Shown here piece by piece: positions 9,163 to 18,400 of a stretch of DNA of 25,952 nt. Location of the stretch: assembly GCF_000485595.1 (NCBI RefSeq), contig NW_014578404.1:6474-32425 (forward strand), written 5' to 3'. The notes under the pieces were generated by a model. It was not told the origin of the DNA. It searched no databases and saw nothing but the letters and a program-made list of their open reading frames with translations. Both the position numbers and the translations under genes were made by a program. Position 1 is the stretch's first letter; each line of letters begins with the position of its first letter. This DNA is from Priapulus caudatus (lineage: Eukaryota; Priapulida; Priapulimorpha; Priapulimorphida; Priapulidae).

Positions 9163-12100
9163 ATGAAGTTTGCAGTGTGTTTACACTTTTTACTTTTTGT
9201 TGCAGCAAAAGCTGGCGATGTAAGTGGTAGTAGTAGTCGCTACGGCCGCAAATCCAATTTAGGCACCTTAGGTATCACGAAGTGATGCCACAGATTTCTG
9301 GTATCATCAACTGAATGCAACAGACTTTCCGTATAATTTTTCATCAAAGAATGTGCAAAAACCCTAACCCTAACCCTAAGTCATAAAGTATAACCTTAGG
9401 CTTAGGTATCACGAAGTGTGTTAGGGTTAGGGTGGGTCCCTATATACAGAGAGTTGCGGCCAACTCAGGATTTGACTCATGTTGTTTCCAAATGGATCAC
9501 CACCTGCCGCTTAAGTACAGCGCTGTATGGATACGCTTACAATGCGTCCGCTAGTAATTAATTAGACTAATCAGGCTTCAATAAACTCAAAATTTACAGA
9601 GATTATAGCTAAGAATGTGTCTATGTGTATCTAGATTTCTTAGAAATGGTAACTCAAATCGTTTGCGCGCCATTATGATAGTTTTAATTCTACACTTTCT
9701 TACCGCCCATACCGCGTGCGTATATTAACCTGTGCGATACCGCGCGTAGATACTTTGCCTAATTAATTAAAACCACTCGCCGCCTTCAATAAACGTCAAG
9801 AATCACAGAGATCATAGATAACACGTGTTTATATGTATTCTAGATTCTAGAAAAGTAACTCAAATGTTCGCGCATATAATAGCTTAATTGTACACCTTTC
9901 TTAGTGTAAACACAGCAGCTAGTCATTTTGGAGAGAATAATGACAACTGTTAATTTACAAGATAAATGCGTTCCACTCTCCACTCGCTCGCAGCTTGCTA
10001 AAATGTGCTTTGCAGTTTCTAGAAATCTAGATACACATAGACACATGTCTTAGCTTATAATCTCTGTAAATTTTGAGTTTATTGAAGCCGAATTAGTCTA
10101 ATTAATTACTACGGACCATTGTTACAGCATATCCATACAGCGCTGTACTTATAAGCGCAGCGGTTGTGGATCAATTTGGAAAAACACATGCCGTCCACGA
10201 TCACGGTGACCGATTTTTTCCGACTTGTCATGGCGCAACTCTCTGTATACAGGGACCCAAGGTTAGTGGTTAGGGTTAGGATTAGGGCTAAGGTTAGGGT
10301 TAGGAGTTTTTTGCATCATTCCTTGATATTACGGAAAAGTCTGCTGCATCATGTTGATGATACACAGAAATCTGTGCATCACTTCGTGATACCTAAGGTG
10401 CCTAAAGTGGAGTTGCACCGTCGCCTACTAACTAAGTTTAGACTGAATATTTTTTACTTCCAACTTCTAACCCTAACTTAAGTTCTAGTTCTACTTCTAA
10501 GTATAATATTAATAATAATATTAATAATTAATATTCTAAGTATATATACTATATAGAACTTATTCTTCTTATACTTCACCTACTTCTATCTTGTAAAGTT
10601 CTATACCTGGACAGTCCGTTAAGGAATAAACGTCCAGGGCTATAGCGCTAGCCATGGGGTTACAGCCCTAGGCCATATAGACGAAGGTCCGATAGACCGA
10701 AGGCCCGATAGACGAAGGTTTATTCGAATACGCAGTGGCTACTCGTCGGAATCAGTCGCTTAGCTCCAGGCTACGCATCTGGACATCCACTGATGCCGTA
10801 TTCGACGTGAAATATGCCCGCACTTCCACCAATGTCATTATAATTATAAATTATATGATGCCACTATAAACCATATTATATGCCCTAACCCTTACCCTTA
10901 ACTTCTAACCCTAACCCTTTGCACATTCGGTCTATCGGACCTTCGGTCTATAGGCTGCCCCCAGCCATGGTGTGCTGAACATAGCTTGGTAAAGCCACGG
11001 AGTAGTTTAGCTTTTTTTAGGCGAATGGCACTGAGGGTGGTCACATTCACAGCCAGAGTTTTTTTGCGCCCTCAGTGGTTCTTTTACGTCCCATTGGCCT
11101 TAGTATTTACTGGAGACGGGACCGCCCATTTTACGTGGTCATCCCGAGCCACGGGAGATTCACAGTCTCCAATGTGAGAGCCAGCGTTTTTAACACCTTG
11201 AGAAAATTCACTGCCCGGCCGTGGTGTGCGCCCTATGTAGTTTAGGCCTACATTACGTCTATGTTGTTAACTTGTAATTACAACTTGAATCTTCATCAAT
11301 GTAGTCCGAGTTTCCTCTGATCCATTGCCCACACTGACGATTTGTGGTAAATTGTTGTGGGCTAGTGAAACCAAATCTACCATAAATCGTTCGGTGTTGG
11401 GATTGGTCTCAGGAAAAACCAACACAAAAATGTTAAATCTACAAAAAATCGCTGGGTGTAGGCATTGCCTCAGGCGTGAATACTAACACCAAACCAACCA
11501 ATACCAGAGAAATCGCTGGTGTGGGCATTGGTCAGAAGAAACTGCTGATACACTTACCTATTCCATGGGATGCTGTGTAATAAGTAATATAATATAGAGA
11601 TTTACCACAAGTTCCTACATGTCATAGCCATAGGTACTAAGGTAGTGCAGTAGTGTAAACTTCCACAGTGGAGAATACAGTGACCCTGTGAATGTAGCAT
11701 ATAGGTAGATTTAGTCTAGTACTATTAGTAGTAGTAACTAGGAATTTTGACTACAGTACAATGCAGTGAAAGGTATACCAACTACTGACCAGGGATGGCA
11801 ATATAGGTAATCAGTCTCAGCGGTACAGCTGAGTGGTGAAAGTAGGCCTATGTAAAATACCAAGCAAGCATATAATCCATTATAAGGGATAATACACTAG
11901 TAATCTGTCAGAGGTTTTCGGTTTTTCTCATTCATCGTGTTAAAATTATTTGATCATGAAAGAAATAGTTTCGTTAAATAATTGAACTCAAATATAACTG
12001 AAAATTATTTTGTAAAAAGATGAAATAGTCACGTTTAATTTTTCATAAACTAGGTGATTTTTTTTCCAGTTTGACTCTGATTTTGATGGTGGATATACAT

Positions 12101-14070
12101 TATCAGTGGAACATGCATTTGGTGCAGGTATTCAGTTATATAATTCTATTCTAGCAACAAGTGTTGTTTAAATAGTTCACATTCAATCTACACATTCAAT
12201 GAGAATAACTACATAGTTGTAAAATATGAAATGAGTGTATATGCACATTTGAGCTTCTTGCAGACAGGCAAACGTGTTTCGGAGATGATTTAAATAAACG
12301 CTGTTTCAGGATGCAAAATTAACGGGAGTCCGGAGTCAAATACTCCCTGATTTACTGTCGGACTCCCTGATTTGACATATGCAGGAGTCCGTGTGACTCT
12401 CTGAAAATTCTGTCATGTTACTAACTACATATGTAGTTCGTTCCAAGAGTACGGCCTCACGGAATTACCGTATTTTTTCAGCTAATGTCCAAAGAAAATT
12501 TGGCAGACGTGCAACAGCATGAATCTTAAAAATAAACCTATGCGGTATTGTTAATATTTTGAATTTTGAATCTCAGACTGCGGACTCCCTCATTTTGCTG
12601 CGGACTCCCTCTTTTTGAGGGTAGGGAATCCGTTGGACTCCCGTGTTCAAAAGTTAATTTCTACCCCTGCTGTTTAACAGGTGGCGAGTTCTCATCGCGA
12701 GGAACAGTGACAGTCAAGTCAGTGAAGTCTGGCTTTGCTGTATTCACACAAGACCGGCCACTCAACCATGAAGAGATAGAGAAGCTTCGTGTAAGTTGGA
12801 AGAGTTCATCACCTCTTAACACACTACAAGACCTTATAAAATGTTCCTGTATATTTCTGCACGAGCTCATTGTTTATCCTAGCGTAATATTTATCTTTCT
12901 CAGTATGTTCATTCAAATCACATATGGTAGCCTGTCGTTAAATGAGGGTAATTTCACAAGTTAGTTTACGGAGTACAGAATCGCAGCATGTGCAGTAACG
13001 TGATATGATTTTATTCGTGGAAAAATAGCATGCGGCCGAGTCGGATGGTTTCTACATGATCCGCATTCCCACAAAGCCTGAGCTGTATGTGTCTACATTT
13101 ATAAAAGCAGTAAGTATTATGTATGCAACGTGAATACAATTTTGACTGACCAAGTCATTGCATTTAAACATGTAATTTTGAATAAATTTTCTTTTAATTT
13201 GAGGAATGAAATTTCTTTGTGTCCGTCGCATGTGTTTTAATCTATCATGAATCATTTGTCTTTTTATGGTCTTTTCAGTGTTCCCTGTATGAGTCGGAAC
13301 TTTCTGATGTGATACGTATTCACCTGGACCAAACGGGTGATGTGATTGGAGTGTCGCTAACAACAGTGCCTGCTCTGTGTCAGGGACTTGAGCCCCCAGA
13401 CTCAAATTTGACAAATTTTAACACGTCGGTAGAAGTAGCACAGACTGTCACCGGGCCAACGTAAGTTGTAACACTGGTCACGAAAAGATGGTAATGCAGC
13501 TATACAATATATATATAGCAAGCTACAATGTACCTATGAAACCTAATTGCGATTGTCACTGATGCATAATGTGCATCGCCATATTAAAAATTTTGCATGG
13601 TAGAGTCTGTTTTTGTATAATTGTTGGTCCCTAAATTGTTCCCTTTTCTCGTTGTCGTCTAGGCCAGACACGTCTACGTATCTTCAGAAAATGGCGAAGG
13701 ATAAGGAGCAGAAGGTGGCCGGGGAACAAGACAACCGGTCGTTCTTTGCCAAATACGTGAGTATCGTTAATTTTCGATATTCACTCTCCAAAAATTGCAC
13801 ATGTAAATCGAAAAGTATATGATGAAAACACACAGATCTTTGTAAGTTACGTCTCTTGTTTTCATGGCAGGAGGACAACCATAGCTATTAGTGGGTGATA
13901 TGCTCTGTTAGGTCTGTAGGTTTTGCAATTGTTTGAATGCATTAGAAATACAATGAACTTTACATGGCTTATGTCTTTTTCAGTGGATGTACATTGTGCC
14001 CGTGGTCGTCTTCATGCTAATAACAAGTGCATCGGATCAAGGGAGCGGTGGTGGTGGCGGTGCAAGATGA
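9163..14070 (+). CDS. EMC10: ER membrane protein complex subunit 10, complete gene (7 exons)
   Basis: EMC10 is a type I membrane subunit of the EMC, the ER insertase for transmembrane proteins. I read seven coding exons: 9163-9219, 12070-12127, 12681-12790, 13029-13109, 13279-13460, 13663-13756 and 13984-14070. They give 222 residues, compared with about 260 in human. All introns are GT-AG and phases match across each junction. Exon 1 is a signal peptide (MKFAVCLHFLLFVAAKA). The lumenal domain follows, with paired cysteines C103 and C136 and an NTS glycosylation site at N150 in NFNTSVEV, where the vertebrate protein has LFNTSVQL. The family hallmark SFFAKYWMYIVPVVVFML spans residues 190-207 as juxtamembrane and membrane segment, and a short glycine-rich tail ends GGGGGAR. 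Intron 1 (2.85 kb) is repeat-filled. A frame-broken duplicate of exon 1 lies at 3245-3303. Confidence 0.92.
9230..10432. mobile_element. ~1.2-kb foldback element with long inverted arms
   Basis: The two ends are inverted copies of each other over about 420 bp: roughly 9230-9655 pairs with 10015-10432. Landmarks are GGCACCTTAGGTATCACGAA at 9262-9281 on the left with its complement at about 10383-10402, and TACAGCGCTGTATGGATA at 9516-9533 with its complement at about 10130-10147. Each arm contains telomere-like CCCTAA/TTAGGG blocks (9362-9379, about 9420-9433, 10267-10305). The middle holds a second, direct copy of part of the left arm (9554-9703 resembles 9764-9905). There is no transposase frame. 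It begins about 10 bp after the EMC10 exon 1 donor. No clear target-site duplication is visible. Confidence 0.75.
10637..10990. mobile_element. Palindromic element with CCCTAA block
   Basis: The outer arms pair: GGCTATAG..GCTAGCCATGGGG and GGTCCGATAGACCGAAGG on the left (10637-10720) match the complement at 10925-10985 (CGGTCTATCGGACCTTCGG...CCCCCAGCCATGG). An inner pair of arms surrounds a loop (TATTCGAATACGCAGTGG at about 10732 against CCACTGATGCCGTATTCG at 10787). Degenerate telomere-like CCCTAA units sit at 10883-10918. It lies in EMC10 intron 1 and has no coding capacity. Confidence 0.65.
11343..11545. repeat. ~62-bp degenerate tandem repeats
   Basis: About three and a half units with the core AATCGCTGGTGTGGGCATTG, each followed by a CAG(A/G)AA-rich spacer and AACACCAAA. 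They lie in EMC10 intron 1. Confidence 0.65.
12307..12669. mobile_element. 363-bp MITE abutting the EMC10 exon 3 acceptor
   Basis: Both ends start CAGG in inverted orientation: the left end reads CAGGATGCAAAATTAACGGG and the complement of the right end reads CAGGGGTAGAAATTAAC followed by ACGGGAGTCC. The direct repeat CTGTTT flanks it immediately (12301-12306 and 12670-12675), a likely target-site duplication. Subterminal CGGACTCCCT motifs occur several times. There is no coding capacity. The right end lies 11 bp upstream of exon 3, so it supplies most of the polypyrimidine/branch region of that splice acceptor (inference). Confidence 0.7.
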
Positions 14071-14960
14071 TGAGCTCTCCTCCTTTGCGTTTTTTTTTCC
14101 GAATGGCAAGCATACCGAGCGAACGTGACACCTCGTGGAAAGAAACCATCATTCGGTACTGGATTAATCTTAGCACATTGGTGCTAATTGATTCAGGGCA
14201 AAATTTATTAAGGCAGCACCTCGTCTGTATTACAAATCCGCACACTTCTGTGCGTGCGTGACGTTGAGTGGAGTCGCACGATGTGAAGAGATTGGGATAA
14301 CAGCTTCGTAGCAAATGTATATAGAGTATATTTACCACTAATTTAAAGTAATTTACTTGTTCACATAAACACACTGTTGTGTAGAGTGTAACATTGCTAC
14401 CACATTGTTTCCTAAGATGTACGTGTGCTCTCTTTATGTCCAAAGTGAAACGCTGCCTTTTATTTGTATGTGTGATTGCTTCAGGAGTGATTGCTTAAAT
14501 GGTACAATTCCTTGTTTGTGGTTCTTGTTGTAACCATTCATAATTTTAAAGATAGCAGTGCAGTGACTGTGTGTTAAACTGCAGGAACGTTATTTAAAAA
14601 AAAACATGCATCATGACTTGCTGCTGCTAGTTTTTACCCTCTAATATTAAACATAATTATAACTAAATGATAACCTTTGACCTGTGAGAGATAGTGCTAA
14701 TAATTCAGACTGATGAGTACAGTTGAGACCAACACTCGTTAAGCAGTTTACCTTCCATATAATGTCATCATGCAGCAACTTGTTTGTCAGTAAGCAAGGA
14801 CAGTATCAAATAAACTGTTCAACATGTATATGCTCTTTTCATGTAGCTTCTGCTCTGATAAATCATTGTTTTTCCTTGCGCATTTCCTATCAAATATGAT
14901 TGCTTGGCAGTAGCTTCAATGTATTACAATTTTGTACAATAAATTCTGTTTTCATCATTA
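14071..14960 (+). other. EMC10: EMC10 3' untranslated region
   Basis: No coding frame is supported. The stretch follows the EMC10 stop codon and is AT-rich, with two AATAAA signals (14809-14814 and 14938-14943), so the mRNA probably ends at about 14830 or 14960. Confidence 0.6.
14809..14943 (+). terminator. EMC10 polyadenylation signals
   Basis: Canonical AATAAA hexamers lie at 14809-14814 and 14938-14943, the second followed within 30 bp by T-rich and GT-containing sequence (TTCTGTTTTC, TTGTGTAAG). Alternative use would shorten the 3' UTR by about 130 bases. Confidence 0.55.
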
Positions 14961-15099
14961 ATAATTATTGTGTAAGTATATATTCATATATATATGTCAA
15001 CATTGCAGCTCTTACGTGCCACATGCATAACACGTTTACAAAAAGGATGGTGCTGATACTTTAGTATAGTGGAAAAGAAATATTGGCTCGCGTTTTAGT

Positions 15100-15310
15100 A
15101 GGAAACTTGAAGAGAAAGGGAAAGGGGGAAAAGAGAAGGAGGGTGATGTTAGAGGGTACTGACAGGATGAGAGGAAGGGTGCAGAAGAGGTAGGAAAGAG
15201 TGCAGTGCAGAAAGTTTAACTTTCCTGTATTCTCTATCTTCTATCCCTTATCTTCCTAACTCTAGCGCTTTCCTTTATTGTGTCCTCCCTCTCCTCTCTC
15301 CCTGCCATGC
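15100..15310. repeat. Purine tract switching to pyrimidine tract
   Basis: About 110 bp of AG-rich sequence (15100-15210) is followed by about 95 bp of CT-rich sequence (15215-15310), pivoting on the palindrome GAAAGTTTAACTTTC at 15207-15221. It lies about 170 bp upstream of the CHCHD2 start codon and may belong to its promoter region. The arms pair imperfectly. I see no gene between 14961 and 15476. Confidence 0.5.
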
Positions 15311-15476
15311 ACCCCATGCACGTCTCTATAAACAAACCATTGGGGGTTTACTTTCTACTCGATAGATGGCGTAGGTAACACTCACGTCGCAGTCACGTCG
15401 TAGTTCATGAAGAAGTTATTCTGCTGACTGATTAAAATTTGTGTAATTTAACTGTAAATTGTTTTTAAAAAATATA

Positions 15477-18400
15477 ATGGGCAGAAGATCAGGAGGCGGA
15501 GGATTTGGAAGAAGAGCACCTGCTCGTCCAGCACCAACCAGGTATAATCGAGTGTGTCCTCCCAACGATTTTTTGGTTTTCGGTAAATATTGAACACTGT
15601 CACTGTGATGATGTAATCTGCGCATGTTCAATGATGTTTAATTCGCCTGTCGCACATGCAATCATCATACATCATTACATATCATGATCTAACCTCATAA
15701 TACGTCTAATCTATATAGTATTACTGTAGCGGCCGCGCGTAATTTCACGTATCTCCTCCGAAACCGCCGTAAGGAATGTGCCCATTTTCTTCTTACCGGG
15801 GGGGGGGGGTCCAATGATGAATGTGGCGAAGACGATGCGCTATGTAACTAGGGTGGCCCTGCAGTTATAGGCTTATTGTCTATGGTTTCATTCTCCTTAG
15901 CCCCGCGCACTGCGCAGACAATTTCCCTTCACGCTCTATAACTCGACCCTAATTGACTAGCGCTACCAAACTTGGTTATACTTACAAGCTTGGGCGAGAA
16001 GGTGAGCAGCGTACCAAACCAGATCACTGCGACCTTTATTTGAAACTTTATTGACCTTGATCATATTTCCCTTCGCTCTTTAACTTCGCCTTATATTGAC
16101 TACGCGCTCCAAAACTTGGTATACTTGCTCATCTTGGGGAGAAGGTGAGCAGCGTACCAAAACCAGGTCACTGCGACCTTTATTTGACTTTACTTTGATC
16201 ATATTTTCTTTCCGCTCTCTACATCGGCCCCTAATTGACGCTAACCGACAAACCAGGTACTACGATCTTTATTGGCCTTGACCTTAACCTTGATCATATT
16301 CCCTTCCGCTCTCTTAACTCGGCCCTAATTGACCTAGCGTTACAAACTTGGTATACCTTACACATCTTGGGAGAAGGTGACACGTACAAACCAGCTCACT
16401 GCGACCTTTATTTGACCTTTACCTTGACCTTGATCATATTTCCTTCCGCTCTCTTAAATCGGCCCCTAATTGACCTAGCGCTACCAAACTTGTCAACTTA
16501 CACATCTTGGGGAGAAGGTGAGCGCGTACCAAAACAGGTCACTGCGACTTTATTGGACCCTTTACCTTGACCTTGACTATATTTCCCTTCCGCTCTCTAA
16601 CTGCCCCTAATTGACCTACCGTACCAAAACAGGTCACTACGACCCAGTGTTCGAAATTCACGGTCGGCCCGTCGGCCCGCCGCGACAGTTTTCGATGCCC
16701 GGGCCTACAGCTTCTTGATACAACAGGCCCGCTGATCCTACAGCTATTTGATCACGAAAACTCGAAAACTGAAAAACTGTTACCTGTAGAAATCTGTTCA
16801 TGCATATTACTTCCAGGGTATTTATTGAAAACTAATCCGTGATAAACCGTGACATACATGTAACAAGGCCACTGCATGTTATTGACTGCCCCAGTGCAAT
16901 CAAACGTGCGTGGATGTTCGACGCACAGGTCCTGAATCCAGTGCAGCGTTGGCATCCAAAAATCGATAAGAAGTGGTGAGCTTACTTTTGCCCCAGTGGG
17001 TTAGGAACCTTACACATTGGGTTGGCCAGGTTTTTACGTGCACGGGTCGTGCAGCACGCTCACTAGCTGTTCGCGCGCTAGGTTGTGAGGAGTAAATTCT
17101 CACATCCCCGCGCTTTCACGTTTGGATGTAACAATAAAGTATCACTGGTAGTTAACAAACGATCAGTATACTGTTTTAAATAATATTAAGAAGATTTAAT
17201 TGTTAATATATCATGTTTGAATTATACAGTAAATAATAATAATTGTCTAAAGTTTTAACACACATAGTCACTGTAGCTGCAAAGCACGTCGTCGTGGATT
17301 ACTTACTAGTCATGCAACAGCAGTACAGCCGCGCACCACTCAGTTTAACGTGTCATATTGTTTTTAACGTTTGAAAAACTATATACATTTTATACAAGGG
17401 TGTAGCTAAATAAAGACTTCCTAGTAAGAGCTTGTATGTCTACAGAATACATTTACTTTGGACACACTCAACACTCGACGGAATTCTCCAGTGCCCATCA
17501 AAATTTACAGTAGTAAATTTACATAATTTTTCCTTTTCCACCAAAAGTGTTGCTAGTTGTAAGCTATTGGATACCCTGAAATGGCTCTGATGTCATCTCA
17601 GAGCTTATAATTTAAAAAATTTCTGGGGGCATGCCCCAGACCTCATAGAAGTCCATGTGTACGCGACTACCAGTCTGTCTCTCTGCTGTCAAAGTGGAGA
17701 GCGTAGTTCAAGGAGCTACATATAACACCCGATGTGGCGTTTCCTTAATTGTGAGCCCCCGGCAAAAAAGCATAAAACAGTCATCGACGATAGAAGAAAA
17801 ACAGAGGGATTATGATTGGACATGATAATGACTAATAAACAGCAAAGGAAAAGAACATGATGCTGTTTATTACTGTAATTGTGCTCCAAAATTGGGGGCC
17901 TACAGCTTTGCTGGGGGCTGCAGCTTGAGAGCTATAGGCCCCAGCCTACAGCTTTTTCTGCTCAGTGGCAAACACTGCTACGACTTTATTTGCCTTTACC
18001 TTAACCTTGATCCAATTTCCCTCGCTCTATAACTCGGCCACATTTGACCTAGCGCTACCAAAACTTGGTATACTTACACATCTTGGGGAGAAGGTGTGTC
18101 GCGTACAAAAAACCAGGTCATTACGACCTTTATTGACTTTACCTGACCATTGCTCTATTTCCCTTCTGCTCTATAACTCGCCCCTAATTGACCTAGCGCT
18201 ACCAACTTGCTATTAGTGATTCGAATGATCGATTATAAATCGAAATCGATCGATTTAAATTCGAAAATACGATCGGATATATCGAAAATGAGGAATGAGA
18301 CAAAAGGCTTCACTAGAGCTCTTGGACTCGGGTTTAATGCTAATGCCGTTACTATTCACGGCAGTGCCGACTGGAACGCTCTTCAATAAAAAAAAAGGTC

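Larger units (their letters stand above)
7207..11865. repeat. Large duplicated block, copy 2 (reads intact)
   Basis: This is the second copy of the block at 1258-6107. The UMPS and EMC10 first exons are open and end in good GTAAGG/GTAAGT donors, and the inverted repeats pair almost perfectly, so this copy is probably closer to the true locus. It joins unique, clean sequence at about 11866 that continues into EMC10 exon 2. Its left edge joins a truncated third copy of the block's right part at about 7206. That left edge falls at the same place as the left edge of copy 1, which suggests a read or contig boundary. Confidence 0.85.

Noticed and set aside
10164-10481. 105-codon plus-strand frame with a VRVRIRAKVRVR stretch
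   Set aside because: It runs across the right arm of the foldback element; the VR-rich part is translated TTAGGG repeat.
10986-11177. Frame MALRVVTFTARVFLRPQWFFYVP shared with 6583-6774
   Set aside because: It is shared only because the block is duplicated. It breaks downstream in the two copies differently and resembles no protein.
17732-17815. 27-codon frame MWRFLNCEPPAKKHKT inside the hAT-like element as a transposase start
   Set aside because: It stops after 27 codons and no zinc-finger or catalytic transposase motif follows; recorded only as a possible relic.
15920-18215. Repeat array as a CRISPR-like or prokaryotic feature
   Set aside because: The units are ~147-bp head-to-tail satellite without spacers, inside a metazoan intron.
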